Positions 16,993 to 26,527 of a stretch of 64,000 bases of DNA are shown here, piece after piece (within the stretch, counting starts at the first letter, position 1; each line of letters starts with the position of its first letter). Position numbers and translations under genes: made by a program. Source of the DNA: Mucilaginibacter inviolabilis (lineage in GTDB: Bacteria > Bacteroidota > Bacteroidia > Sphingobacteriales > Sphingobacteriaceae). The DNA lies in NCBI RefSeq assembly GCF_011089895.1, contig NZ_JAANAT010000001.1, positions 1,736,001-1,800,000 on the forward strand, written 5' to 3'. Below the pieces are notes generated by a model. The model did no database searches and had not been told where the DNA came from. It saw only the letters and a list, made by a program, of their open reading frames with translations.

Positions 16993-17131
16993 AAAACAGG
17001 GGCATTGGGTTGCGAATATACAAAACAAGCCCATTAGTAGTGTTTTATGTTTAATTTGAAGCAATTACGAGTAAATTTCCAATCAGATTTTTATTACTCT
17101 GTCCCTGCTTCTTTTACAAAAAATCTGGTGC

Positions 17132-19138
17132 CTACTTTGCGGGGACAAATAATACAGCATCAGCTACTACTGCCCCGTTAGCCCTGGCATTGGATATTTT
17201 TACCGATGCCTCTTTACCTGGCGCAAATGAGCTATCCCCTATCCAAAGCCATTCACCGGAGGTTTGGCCAGTCACCATCATATCTTTTGTATTTATAACT
17301 GTATTGATTCGCTTTACTCCATTAAATAACTCTACATTGGTAATTGTACTTGCATTTTGGAGTTTAGGAAAATAAACATATACCCTGTATTTGCCCGCCT
17401 TGCTAATAGCAGGTATAAATTGGACCCAAGCAGAAGCCGATTTCGTATTGACCAGGTATGATGGGCCGTATCCTCCATTATTTATTTGCTTCCAGTCCCC
17501 ATTTTTAATGACACCTGTAGCATCATCGTTATCCACTAATATTTCCGGAGTAGAACCATCTGCCAATGGGTTGTTTTTTAATTCGCCCTGTAACTGTTTA
17601 ATATTTACCTGTTGTACTGTTGATTTTTGATTTATAGCCATATCTGCCGCTACTGCTGCGGATTGACCAAGTACCATAAAAACTGGCTCCATACGAATAG
17701 AGCCATAAGCCATATGGCTGGCAGAAAGGCAAACGGGGACCAATAAGTTGCCGCATTGATTACTTTTGGGTGTAATGGATCTGTAAGCTATTGGATATGG
17801 GTTGACACCATCCCTGAGTTGTACATCACCTTCATTCTTTGCCATACCATTTACAACAATCCGTTCTGCATTGTGCGAATCCATGGTATAAGCCGCCTTT
17901 CCTATTTCATCAGTAACAACTTCTCTTCCCTGGCAGTTGGCCTGGGTCATCACGTAAGCCCCTATCATACGCCGGGCTTCCCGTACATACAATTGTGGTG
18001 TCCAGTGTTTATTATCCAAATACTCATCTTTAGGGTATCCCCACTCCAGCATCTGCTTACGCAATTGTTCTGGCATACGAGTGTCATGACCAATAAAATA
18101 AAGCAGTCCTTTTGTATAATCCTCATGTTTTTGAATAATGACAGACCGGGTTTGATAATCGCCATCAGGGTAATCGTAATTCATGCCGATCATATCGGTT
18201 GAAAACGGGCCATTATTATTAATATCCGTTTTATGATTAGGCATCAGGTCCATTTTCAAAAACCCACCAAGGTTGTCTGTTGGTTTAATGGAGAGATATC
18301 TTAGTAAAAGCTCGTAACGGGTTGAATCATAATTAGCCGGTCTGGTAATAGCGATACGATTGCCTGGGTCATTGCTCAAGCATATCCTAAAATTATAGGC
18401 TTGTACTTTTTTATCACTGCTGCCCATTTCGGCTAATATGCCTGTGCTGATACCCCAAAGTAAACCACTTTCAGGTTTGCCTGGCATTTTATAAGGATCA
18501 ACCCCATCAGGGAATTGGTGTTCATTTTTTAACTGCACACCATTAACTGTTTCATGATATGTAGCGTTTGCTTCGCGCCCGATGGTATAACTTACACCTG
18601 CTTTGGCCATTAAGTCGCCTTCGTAAGTACAGTCTATATATTGTTTAGCTTTAATGAGCTCTTTTTTTGTGTTGGCCCTGTCAGAATTCTCCAGTTCAAT
18701 GGATATGATAAGATTTTGTTTTTTATTAATCTGAGTGAGCCTCTTACCATATAACGTTTTAAATGCTCCCCTTTTTGCATAATCGTTAAATAATGAATCG
18801 GCTATCCTGGGTTCAAAAGTCCATTGTTCCAGCTTACCATAATGGGTACCTATACGGCGGTAAAAATCACGAGCCAACCCTGTAACCACATACTTATTGC
18901 CAATATCAGTAAATCCCAAACCACCGGATGATAACCCTCCTAAACGATGTCCAGGCTCCACAAGAATTACTCTTTTGCCCATTTTTGAAGCTGTATAAGC
19001 CGCAATTACACCAGAAGAAGTACCTCCGTATACGCAAACATCGGTGGTAACAATGTTCGATGTTGATGTTTGGGCTTGTATAATTCCTGGCAATAACCAT
19101 AAAGTCAGTGTTACAAATTTTATTAAGTTATTAATCAT
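17132..19138 (-). CDS. Secreted FAD-dependent oxidoreductase with golvesin-like C-domain
   Basis: About 668 residues from the ATG at 19138; a 30-residue upstream extension is rejected because MINNLIKFVTLTLWLLPGI forms a signal peptide cleaved near IIQAQ. Residues 25-530 form an FAD-dependent oxidoreductase of the PF12831 type: dinucleotide fold VCVYGGTSSGVIAAYTASKMGKRV, then LVEPGHRLGGLSSGGLGFTD, and a C-terminal GQSAAVAADMAI. The last about 130 residues (from ILVDNDDATGV to ADAVLFVPAK) form a beta-sandwich resembling the golvesin C-terminal / xanthan-lyase-associated domain, a likely carbohydrate- or surface-binding module. Such enzymes accompany polysaccharide utilisation genes in Bacteroidota, but the substrate is unknown. 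It is probably monocistronic. Confidence 0.82.
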   Translation of the reverse strand: MINNLIKFVTLTLWLLPGIIQAQTSTSNIVTTDVCVYGGTSSGVIAAYTASKMGKRVILVEPGHRLGGLSSGGLGFTDIGNKYVVTGLARDFYRRIGTHYGKLEQWTFEPRIADSLFNDYAKRGAFKTLYGKRLTQINKKQNLIISIELENSDRANTKKELIKAKQYIDCTYEGDLMAKAGVSYTIGREANATYHETVNGVQLKNEHQFPDGVDPYKMPGKPESGLLWGISTGILAEMGSSDKKVQAYNFRICLSNDPGNRIAITRPANYDSTRYELLLRYLSIKPTDNLGGFLKMDLMPNHKTDINNNGPFSTDMIGMNYDYPDGDYQTRSVIIQKHEDYTKGLLYFIGHDTRMPEQLRKQMLEWGYPKDEYLDNKHWTPQLYVREARRMIGAYVMTQANCQGREVVTDEIGKAAYTMDSHNAERIVVNGMAKNEGDVQLRDGVNPYPIAYRSITPKSNQCGNLLVPVCLSASHMAYGSIRMEPVFMVLGQSAAVAADMAINQKSTVQQVNIKQLQGELKNNPLADGSTPEILVDNDDATGVIKNGDWKQINNGGYGPSYLVNTKSASAWVQFIPAISKAGKYRVYVYFPKLQNASTITNVELFNGVKRINTVINTKDMMVTGQTSGEWLWIGDSSFAPGKEASVKISNARANGAVVADAVLFVPAK

Positions 19139-19232
19139 TGGTACAAATTGGCAAACAAGTGAAGGATTTATTAAATGTGCGTTTTTAACAACACGCACAT
19201 AACCACCAATATAGGACTTACAGGTCAATAAA

Positions 19233-19258
19233 AAAAGCCACCCGCTAGGAGTGGCTTT
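19233..19258 (-). terminator. Terminator of the nuclease gene
   Basis: Read on the minus strand, AAAGCCAC, a 9-nt loop and GTGGCTTT are followed by TTTTTA. It lies 20 nt beyond the nuclease stop codon and separates it from the FAD enzyme gene. Confidence 0.85.
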
Positions 19259-19277
19259 CTCTTGTATTTAATAAGTA

Positions 19278-20738
19278 TCAGGATCCAGACGTTCCAGAAT
19301 CAAGTTTTATTTCCAATGATGCCCTCACATTAGCCGGCAAATTGGATAACAAAGTATAGCCTGTAGCCAGCTCTATATCTTTTACAGTTACAATATATTT
19401 TGTCCAATCGCTATTAATACTGTTAATATTGGGGGTATTTACAGCAATAACTCTTGTTGAAGCGGTTACGCGACCCAGGTCATTATCACCAACTGGTATA
19501 ATAACAGCCACCTTCCATACATTACTTGGAACATTAACATGACCATTATTGATGGTAGTTGCAGATCCATTTGAACCTGTACCACCCGTACCGTAGCTAC
19601 CCATAATAATATATACCTCGTTACCTAAAACCACCTGCTCGCGCAGGTAATTTTCCAGGTTGCCCCAGGTTTGCTGATTATTCTGCGGAGCCTGAGGTAT
19701 CATATTGGTCATTAAAAATGTAGCTGAATTGGCATCAGTTGAACTTGTTCTATCGGCCGAAGGACAATTATGCCCCCTATCGAACCCACTACCAGAGTAA
19801 CTGTTATCATTAACCATATACCAGTTTGCCGGCAAGCTTGCCCAGCCTGCAAAGTTATTTAACCTGGCAGAAGCACCGGTGATATTAGTAGCATCCAAAT
19901 GCCAGCTAACCCAATTCGGTTCGCCCTTGGTAGCATTGTATGATTCTGTATAATATTTCTGATCGATAAGATAGTTATCCATGGAGGCGGTGCTGCTTTG
20001 AGCGTTCGATGGGTTACCAAATAACAGGTCGCTGTTGTCGCCAGTTGAGGGTGGAGCATCCGTGCCTGCCGTTACATCTCTTGGTGTTGATGCAGGAGCT
20101 GTTGTTGAACCGCCACCATCGTCACCCCCATTGTCGGGCGTACCTACAACAATGCCAGGATCACCTTTACCTTTAAAGGTAATATCATCGATATTTATCC
20201 GATTTGTAGTACTTGTTCCTGTTCTCTTAATTTCAAAACGTACCTTACCTGTCACACTTACCTTAAACGAGTCAGTGACCAGTGTTGTATTGTTTTCGTT
20301 GATATCGTTTCCGACCTGTGTATAAGTTTTACCCCCATCAACAGACATTAACAGTTGCCAAACTGAAGCGGCGTCTGAACCATATTTGGCATGTTTGATA
20401 TATAAGGTGTTAAGACCATTGATATCAAAATTCATAGCGATATCACCGGCGCGTATTCGTACTGCCCAGGAACCATCTTTTACATCAGCAGCAAGGTTAC
20501 CTAAAACGGCGTCATTAAAATTCCAACTGCCGGTAAGTAAGGTTACATCTGCCGCAGCGTATCCAGGTTTCTTACCTTGTTCGAAGGTCTCGGTGATACT
20601 ATACGATGGAATTACAGGTGGTTTAACCGTAGTTGTGTCCCCGGGTTTGGTAGGCGGCGTGTCTGTTGATTTTTTTGAACAGCTTGCTATGGTTAATACC
20701 AAAGCAAAGCCCAGCAGTAAGTTTTGAATTTTTATCAT
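19278..20738 (-). CDS. Secreted DNA/RNA non-specific endonuclease lipoprotein (NUC1 family)
   Basis: A 486-residue lipoprotein (lipobox Cys20 in TIASCSKK). Residues 45-190 form a beta-sandwich of the kind found in choice-of-anchor or DUF5689-linked secreted proteins (SITETFEQGKK, TLYIKHAKYG, RINIDDITFKG). A Gly/Asp/Ser/Thr-rich linker spans about 192-235. The NUC1 beta-beta-alpha-metal nuclease follows, with the catalytic motif FDRGHNCPSADR (general base His323) and metal-ligand helix QTWGNLE. The enzyme would cut extracellular DNA and RNA at the cell surface. It lies downstream of a TonB receptor and a repeat lipoprotein, with a terminator between, suggesting nucleic-acid or phosphate scavenging. 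Confidence 0.9.
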   Translation of the reverse strand: MIKIQNLLLGFALVLTIASCSKKSTDTPPTKPGDTTTVKPPVIPSYSITETFEQGKKPGYAAADVTLLTGSWNFNDAVLGNLAADVKDGSWAVRIRAGDIAMNFDINGLNTLYIKHAKYGSDAASVWQLLMSVDGGKTYTQVGNDINENNTTLVTDSFKVSVTGKVRFEIKRTGTSTTNRINIDDITFKGKGDPGIVVGTPDNGGDDGGGSTTAPASTPRDVTAGTDAPPSTGDNSDLLFGNPSNAQSSTASMDNYLIDQKYYTESYNATKGEPNWVSWHLDATNITGASARLNNFAGWASLPANWYMVNDNSYSGSGFDRGHNCPSADRTSSTDANSATFLMTNMIPQAPQNNQQTWGNLENYLREQVVLGNEVYIIMGSYGTGGTGSNGSATTINNGHVNVPSNVWKVAVIIPVGDNDLGRVTASTRVIAVNTPNINSINSDWTKYIVTVKDIELATGYTLLSNLPANVRASLEIKLDSGTSGS

Positions 20739-20833
20739 AATTTATTTTTTTGTGATAGATAAATAACAAAGCATGGCCATAGCATTTATGCCCATGAAAA
20801 AATCATACTAAGAGTGATATGGATGGGTGGGTA

Positions 20834-20868
20834 AAATCAGGAGCCGGTATAAACCATGCTCCTGATTT
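20834..20868 (-). terminator. Terminator of the TonB receptor / lipoprotein unit
   Basis: An 11-bp perfect stem (AAATCAGGAGC and complement, 13-nt loop), followed on the minus strand by a short T run (TTTTACCC). It is 15 nt beyond the lipoprotein stop. Confidence 0.75.
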
Positions 20869-20883
20869 GGATATAGGTATATT

Positions 20884-22026
20884 TTAGCTTTTAATTATAA
20901 AAGCAGACCCGTTATAAGTAAATGTTTTGGTTACGTTTGATATAACACCAAATTTATAAACCGCATAGGTAACGTTAAATATCTGATCCTTGATAGGGCT
21001 GGTATATTTATTTGCTAACAAAGCTATAAAAGCATTATTTAAATCTGTATCGCTCCAATAAGTAGCATCTGTAGTAGCACTGATATTGAAATCTTTATAT
21101 TGTGCTACGTTGGCTCTTGCTGCTGCTGTACCAGCACTGGTTGTTCCTATAAAGCTATAATCGGCAGAGGATAATGTTAAATAAACCGTAGGATCAGGTA
21201 TCCAAGTTCCATTGTTTTTAAGGAATGATGCGGTTGATTGTGTGGCATTAGTTACCCATGCCGTACCGTTATAAGTAAGGGCGATTACTTTTTGGTAAGT
21301 AGTTAAATACCTATAATTTACATATTTAACATCTCCTGTTTTAACAGTTGTTGAAACAAGCGGATCTGCCTTTAAAAACGTGTTAATATAAGATGGAATG
21401 GTAGTACTACTACTTATATCAGAAGCAATAAACCAATTATTAGTACCACGGCCAACAGAGGCATATTGAGCCGCAGATACACGGTATATTTTTTGCCATG
21501 CACCATTCAAATATAAAAAAGCATCAGTAGCAGGAACGCCGGCACTCGGCGTAGCGCCCGATTCATAATAATTATAACTTAATACTGCCAATTGATTAGC
21601 TACAGGGCTTGTGTATTTGTAAGGAAGCCAGCTTAATATTTGGGCTGTACTAAAATCAGTATACGTATTACCAGGTAATAAGGTGTAATCGTCTTTTGTC
21701 AGCGTATATGCTGTTTTCGCGTTTGTTGAATCAGCTAAAGTAATAGATAGCGGCGCCAAGGTAAAAGTAACGATGGCTGTTGAACCGTTACCCAATTGAG
21801 GCTCTTTCGCATTTAAAATCTGTGGGATATAGGTATTTGCGTCGGCAATTGACTTAAAATTGTATGATTTAGAAGGATATTTTGACGTATCCAACAACTT
21901 ATAATCTGCTTGTGCCAGAGTAAGGCTCATAGCCTTGGTATATGTTGCCGGGCTTACGTTTGGCTGCTTTTGACAAGCTGTTAATATAACAGCCATAAAA
22001 GCAATTAAGCTATATATCTTTTTCAT
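20884..22026 (-). CDS. Repeat-containing surface lipoprotein of unknown function
   Basis: A 380-residue predicted lipoprotein (lipobox Cys18 in VILTACQK). It contains internally repeated units. Each starts with LTxxDYxLL or LSSADYSFI, goes through a polar stretch, and ends with YKYTSPVANQLAVLSYNYY or NKYTSPIKDQIFNVTYAVY followed by a FLYLNGAWQK or FTYNGSAFI strand. An earlier, more diverged unit begins LTLAQADYKLLD. The family is not one I can name. It starts 12 nt after the TonB receptor, so it is the distal gene of that unit and probably the surface partner of the receptor, as SusD or HmuY-type lipoproteins are. Ligand unknown. Confidence 0.72.
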   Translation of the reverse strand: MKKIYSLIAFMAVILTACQKQPNVSPATYTKAMSLTLAQADYKLLDTSKYPSKSYNFKSIADANTYIPQILNAKEPQLGNGSTAIVTFTLAPLSITLADSTNAKTAYTLTKDDYTLLPGNTYTDFSTAQILSWLPYKYTSPVANQLAVLSYNYYESGATPSAGVPATDAFLYLNGAWQKIYRVSAAQYASVGRGTNNWFIASDISSSTTIPSYINTFLKADPLVSTTVKTGDVKYVNYRYLTTYQKVIALTYNGTAWVTNATQSTASFLKNNGTWIPDPTVYLTLSSADYSFIGTTSAGTAAARANVAQYKDFNISATTDATYWSDTDLNNAFIALLANKYTSPIKDQIFNVTYAVYKFGVISNVTKTFTYNGSAFIIKS

Positions 22027-22038
22027 GAAGTTTTTTTT

Positions 22039-24897
22039 TTAAAATTTAACTTTTATACCTGTAGTAAATGTTCTTACCAAACCATAATACACATTCAGAT
22101 TTGAAGGAATACCGGTACCAGCGGCATCGTACGCATCTGATATATATTTGGTGTTTAACAGATTGTTTACATTACCATTAAGTGAAGCATCCAAACCAGC
22201 TAACTTAAACTTAAAGGTTGCGTTAAGATCCCATACTGAGTAATTCGGCAACTTGTACGGATGTGCCCCGGCAGATGTAATATTTGCGAAGTTGAAACTT
22301 GAATAATAATTACCAAAGAAGTTATAATTTGTACCCAGTTTTAAATCGGGCAAAACTTTAATATCTAACCCAAACGCCGCTGTGGTTTGTGCTGCATCTC
22401 CAACTTTAATTCCTTTTATGAATACCTCTTTAACTGTACCAATAGCCTTTTGCTGGTTATTGAATACGGTAGCTGGGCCTGCATTTTTGGTATAATACCA
22501 ATCGCCATAAGAAAACATGCCATGCAATGTAACTGCTCTAATTGGCTGATATGTTAATTCCAATTCGGCTCCCTGGTGCATCTCACTAACTCCAGCTACG
22601 TTTACGCTGTATATTAGGTTCGTAGCGTTATCGGTAAAAGGAGTCGTAAATGCCTCATCCTTATATAAACTGCGGTAAAAATTCAGTTTGGCTAAAAAAC
22701 CAGATGTTTTAAATTGATAGCCCAATTCATAGCTAAATAATTTTTCATCTACCGTTCCGGTGTTGATGGAATTGGTAAATTTTTGAAACACATTATCAAA
22801 ATAAGGCGGTTTGGTGATGTAACCAATATTGGCAAACACGTTCATCTGATCGTTCAGATTATAGTTTGCGCCAGCTTTGGCCTGATAGCTCAGGAAGTTA
22901 ACATATCGGCTTGATTGTGCCGGATCGCTGTTCAGGTAGTTATAAAGATCTGTTCTTTTATCACCTGTACCTGAACCAGAAAGTGTGATAAATGCAGAGA
23001 AATCATCCTTAGCATACTCTGCTTGTGTATACACACCACCAGACATTACATAATCTTTGTTGTAATAGCCAATTTTATCGCCAACTACTGCACGATGAAA
23101 AGGGTTATTGATATCACCTGAGCGGCTGCCAGCAGCTGAATTACCAGTATAAGGATCATATACATAATCGGCACCTAACAGATCTTTAACCTCTTCATAA
23201 TGGGTACCTTTATAATACCTTGCATCAAGACCGGCAGAAAGGTTTAAATATTGCCCCAATGTAGTAGTATAAGTACTTCTTAAACCATACCAGGCATGAT
23301 CATTATGTGCTGCGTACAAATAGGTTGATGCCGAACCATCCGGATTAGCAGCATTGCTTTTCTGTACAGCATCAAAATCAAATGGCGAATATAGGTTACT
23401 CACCCTCGGCGGTATAGCAGTACCACTAGCAGATGCGCCTATTGCACCACCGCCTCCAGTACCATAAGTAGCGTATAATACTGTTGACAGGCTTGATTTT
23501 TCATTAATAACCCAGTTATGATTTAATGAAAATACCGGCTTACTAAAAAAGTTGTTATATGGATTTATTTGTTTACCATCTTTAACTCCCAGATCGTAGT
23601 TCCATTTAATACCCTGCGGGGCACCGGCATATTCAGTTAACGGTCGTTCAGGACGCTGCCCGTGTGTTTGGGTTGCCCCCATTACGGTAAAAGATAAGGT
23701 TTGGCTTGGGGTCAATACTTTTGATAAGTTAAAAAAGTAGTTGTAACCTAAAAAGTTCAGTCCATCAGCATAGCCATCACCTTTGGTTCTGCTACCCTGA
23801 AAAGTAGCAGCCCAACCATTGGCATTTAAACCAGTTGATACCAATACAGCTGTTTTTTCGTAATTATTGGTTCCGATAGTTTGCGAAATGTATCCACCCT
23901 TTTCGGCATCAGTTGTACGTGTGGTAATATTGATAGTACCACCAAATGACGGAACAATAATTTTTGAAGCACCTAAGCCACGCTGTACTTGCACAGAATT
24001 GGTTACATCCGTAAGACCCGACCAGTTTGACCAGAATATTGAGCCGTTTTCCATATCATTAACAGGGATACCGTTAATGGTAAGTGCAACGTTACCCTTT
24101 TTTGAGCCGCTTGAAAAACCACGAATACTGATACGAGAATCGCCATAACCACCACCCTGTGCCGTTGCCATGATACCCGGTGTACTCTGTAAAAGCTGAG
24201 GAATGTCGCGACCACCTAATTTTTCTTCAATATATTGCTGATTAATAGTTGATACTGCTATTGGCGTTTTACGATCTATAGCCAAATCGCCGGTTACTAC
24301 AACTTCTTTCATGGCATTTGCGCTGGATTTCAGCAGAATTAAGCCCAGGTCATTTTTATCTCCGAGTTGGATTTCCTGCGAAACGTATCCGATGTAAGAG
24401 ATCACTAACACTTTGGCACCATCAGAACCAACGTTAAGCTTAAAATCACCATTCAATCCGGTTGAAGTGGCCTTGCCGCCACCTTTTACACCCACAGAAG
24501 CACCAATAAGAGGTTCTTTAGTATCGGCATCAACTACCTTACCGCTATACACAGAGGCTAACATAGCTTGCTCAGCTGCCGATAATGGTTTGCCCAACGT
24601 TTTTGCTTTAACCACAATGGTGTGGCCAACTATGGCATAAGTAATGGGCTGCCCTTTAAACACTTTATCCAATACGGCATTCAGAGCCTGGTTCTTTACA
24701 TTAAGGGATACCTTGTTACTGCTGGCTACCAGTTCGGTTTGCATAAAAATATCATAGCCGCTTTGCTGTTCTATTTTATTTAAAATGCTTTCGAGACTTG
24801 CATTTTTTTCAGAAAGCGTAATACTTTGGCTAAAGCTCGCAGCACTCAGATGAAGGCATACAGCAAAAAGCAACGCTGTGATAAGTTTAATCCGCAT
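22039..24897 (-). CDS. TonB-dependent receptor with STN domain
   Basis: A 952-residue receptor from the ATG at 24897; the upstream in-frame extension lacks a plausible signal. The signal peptide ends near AASFSQS. A secretin/TonB N-terminal (STN) domain follows (SLESILNKIEQQSGYDIFMQ), then a CarboxypepD_reg-like domain (YSGKVVDADTKEPLIGASVGVKG), the TonB-box/plug region (KEVVVTGDLAIDRKTPIAV, DSRISIRGFSSGSKKGNVALTING) and a 22-strand barrel ending in TTGIKVKF. The STN domain implies signalling to a FecR-type anti-sigma factor, and a FecR gene lies directly upstream (270 nt gap). With the nuclease and repeat lipoprotein downstream, uptake of nucleic-acid-derived material is a reasonable guess; siderophore transport is the alternative. 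Confidence 0.9.
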   Translation of the reverse strand: MRIKLITALLFAVCLHLSAASFSQSITLSEKNASLESILNKIEQQSGYDIFMQTELVASSNKVSLNVKNQALNAVLDKVFKGQPITYAIVGHTIVVKAKTLGKPLSAAEQAMLASVYSGKVVDADTKEPLIGASVGVKGGGKATSTGLNGDFKLNVGSDGAKVLVISYIGYVSQEIQLGDKNDLGLILLKSSANAMKEVVVTGDLAIDRKTPIAVSTINQQYIEEKLGGRDIPQLLQSTPGIMATAQGGGYGDSRISIRGFSSGSKKGNVALTINGIPVNDMENGSIFWSNWSGLTDVTNSVQVQRGLGASKIIVPSFGGTINITTRTTDAEKGGYISQTIGTNNYEKTAVLVSTGLNANGWAATFQGSRTKGDGYADGLNFLGYNYFFNLSKVLTPSQTLSFTVMGATQTHGQRPERPLTEYAGAPQGIKWNYDLGVKDGKQINPYNNFFSKPVFSLNHNWVINEKSSLSTVLYATYGTGGGGAIGASASGTAIPPRVSNLYSPFDFDAVQKSNAANPDGSASTYLYAAHNDHAWYGLRSTYTTTLGQYLNLSAGLDARYYKGTHYEEVKDLLGADYVYDPYTGNSAAGSRSGDINNPFHRAVVGDKIGYYNKDYVMSGGVYTQAEYAKDDFSAFITLSGSGTGDKRTDLYNYLNSDPAQSSRYVNFLSYQAKAGANYNLNDQMNVFANIGYITKPPYFDNVFQKFTNSINTGTVDEKLFSYELGYQFKTSGFLAKLNFYRSLYKDEAFTTPFTDNATNLIYSVNVAGVSEMHQGAELELTYQPIRAVTLHGMFSYGDWYYTKNAGPATVFNNQQKAIGTVKEVFIKGIKVGDAAQTTAAFGLDIKVLPDLKLGTNYNFFGNYYSSFNFANITSAGAHPYKLPNYSVWDLNATFKFKLAGLDASLNGNVNNLLNTKYISDAYDAAGTGIPSNLNVYYGLVRTFTTGIKVKF

Positions 24898-25082
24898 AAT
24901 AAATTTCCTTTTTGTGGCCGGATTTATCCGGGAAAAACAATTGGTAATCTTATTAATTTTATTTACCCGCGTGCCTTCACATACGGGCGCAGGAAATGTA
25001 GAAAAATCCATACTTTTGTTTGGGTTGTTTAGTAAAAAGTTTATTTAGTCAATATTATTTTATATGCTCAGCCCGATATCTG

Positions 25083-25117
25083 GCCGGAGGTGCTCGCAAC
25101 ACTTTCCGGCTTTTTTT
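25083..25117 (+). terminator. Plus-strand terminator-shaped hairpin between FecR and TonB receptor genes
   Basis: GCCGGA and TCCGGC arms with an inner GTG/CAC pairing are followed by seven Ts on the plus strand. The flanking genes are on the minus strand, where the same structure would be a leader hairpin without a T tract. Its polarity suggests a block to antisense transcription or a regulatory leader element. Confidence 0.5.
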
Positions 25118-25165
25118 ATGGGGCCAAACCCGGTAACCGACCTTGCCGGCTACCGCTATCAGGCT

Positions 25166-26371
25166 TTATGATCTTACTATAATCTTCCTCCCGTCAATTG
25201 TGAAGTTTATGCCGCTTGTTTTTAATATCTGAAATATCTCTGAAACGGGTACATTCCGTGAAATACGGCCCCGGTAGTGCTTTTGCACTACGTTACCCTG
25301 ATACTCTACATCTACGTCATACCATCTGGATAACTGGCGCATAATGGTATGCAGATCGGTATTTCGGAAAAGAAATTTGCCGTTCTTCCAGGCCACAGCT
25401 TCATCTATATCTGCATTTTCTTTTACATCAATGGTGTTTATTGTGTTTACAGCCTGTTCTCCTGGTTTAAGCTTAACAGAAGCTCCGCTAGTATTACTGA
25501 TGACTTTTACACTACCTTCCAGCAATGTTGTTTTAGTAGTAGCTTCATCGGCATAGCTATTGATATTGAAATGCGTTCCTAAAACTGTAACAGTTTGCGT
25601 TGTAGTTTTTACATAAAAAGGTTTATTGGGATCTTTGCTTACTTCAAAATAAGCTTCTCCAGTGAGCTCCACCCTGCGTTCATTACCGGCGAATGCCGTA
25701 GGATATTTTAAAGACGAAGCTGAGTTTAACCAAACCTTAGTACCATCAGGTAAAACAATTTCATATTGACCACCGCGCGGCGTAGCCAACATATTCATCA
25801 CAACCTTTTCAAACAGCGGCTGATCTTCATGTTGAGTAGCTTCCGCAACCTGGTAAACCAGCTCACCACTCTCATCTTTTGTTATAACGATATTTTGCTG
25901 ACTGGCTATTTTCCCGCGCTTAGTATCGTCCAAAACAATCTTTGATCCATCCGCCAGTGTCAGGATAGCTTTGTTACTCCCGGGTAAAAGATCTTTCTGT
26001 GACTTAATAGCTATTTTTTGTTCACCGGAAGTATGGCGATACCGGGTTAATGTAACCCCCAGGGCTATTAATAGGATTACAGCGGCAGCATACGAAGGCC
26101 ATAATTTAAGCGTAGCTTTTGTACGGTTAGTTTTTTTAAACCCCGTTTTCTTCACAATATTTTTCCAGGCTTTATCCTTATCGTTTGCCTCAAAAGTTTC
26201 AAGCTCCGAGTCGATTATAGTTTGATCGGTAAGTTTTTTGAATAACTCCGGGTTGTGTTCATCTGCCTGAAGCCATTGCTCCAGTTCGTCTTTCTCTTGT
26301 TCAGTAAGCTCATTTCGCAGATATTTTGCTATCAGCTTGCCAAGATCAAAATAGGGTTGGTAATTATTCAT
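25166..26371 (-). CDS. FecR-family anti-sigma factor
   Basis: A 401-residue membrane protein. The cytoplasmic N-terminus (1-85: FDLGKLIAKYLRNELTEQEKDELEQWL, then HNPELFKKLTD) is the anti-sigma region. One transmembrane helix lies at about 88-106 (WPSYAAAVILLIALGVTL). The periplasmic FecR domain has TPRGGQYEIVLPDGTKVWLNSASSLKYP, GEAYFEVSKDPNKPF, TVLGTHFNINSY and LLEGSVKVI, followed by a DUF4974 domain (FLFRNTDLHTIMRQLSRWYDVDVEY to IIVRS). It should bind the STN domain of the downstream TonB receptor and hold or activate an ECF sigma factor. The probable partner is encoded at 28344, on the far side of an ECF42 module. Confidence 0.92.
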   Translation of the reverse strand: MNNYQPYFDLGKLIAKYLRNELTEQEKDELEQWLQADEHNPELFKKLTDQTIIDSELETFEANDKDKAWKNIVKKTGFKKTNRTKATLKLWPSYAAAVILLIALGVTLTRYRHTSGEQKIAIKSQKDLLPGSNKAILTLADGSKIVLDDTKRGKIASQQNIVITKDESGELVYQVAEATQHEDQPLFEKVVMNMLATPRGGQYEIVLPDGTKVWLNSASSLKYPTAFAGNERRVELTGEAYFEVSKDPNKPFYVKTTTQTVTVLGTHFNINSYADEATTKTTLLEGSVKVISNTSGASVKLKPGEQAVNTINTIDVKENADIDEAVAWKNGKFLFRNTDLHTIMRQLSRWYDVDVEYQGNVVQKHYRGRISRNVPVSEIFQILKTSGINFTIDGRKIIVRS

Positions 26372-26527
26372 ATTTCCTTTTCGTATATAAAGACACCTTC
26401 GTTTTCAAAAAGGATAAAGGAGGTATGAAAAAAAATATTTTTTTTTCTTCGACATGTCCAATTCAAGTCTCCTCAATTGATATGCAGGTGTAATTCATAT
26501 ATTTATTAACAATTAAAATTTGAAACG

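Noticed and set aside
26424..26480. Eighteen-codon reading frame with AAGGAGGT directly before ATG, in the FecR/DGPF divergent region
   Set aside because: The Shine-Dalgarno-like string touches the start codon, the codons are mostly homopolymer-derived, and no terminator or attenuator structure accompanies it.
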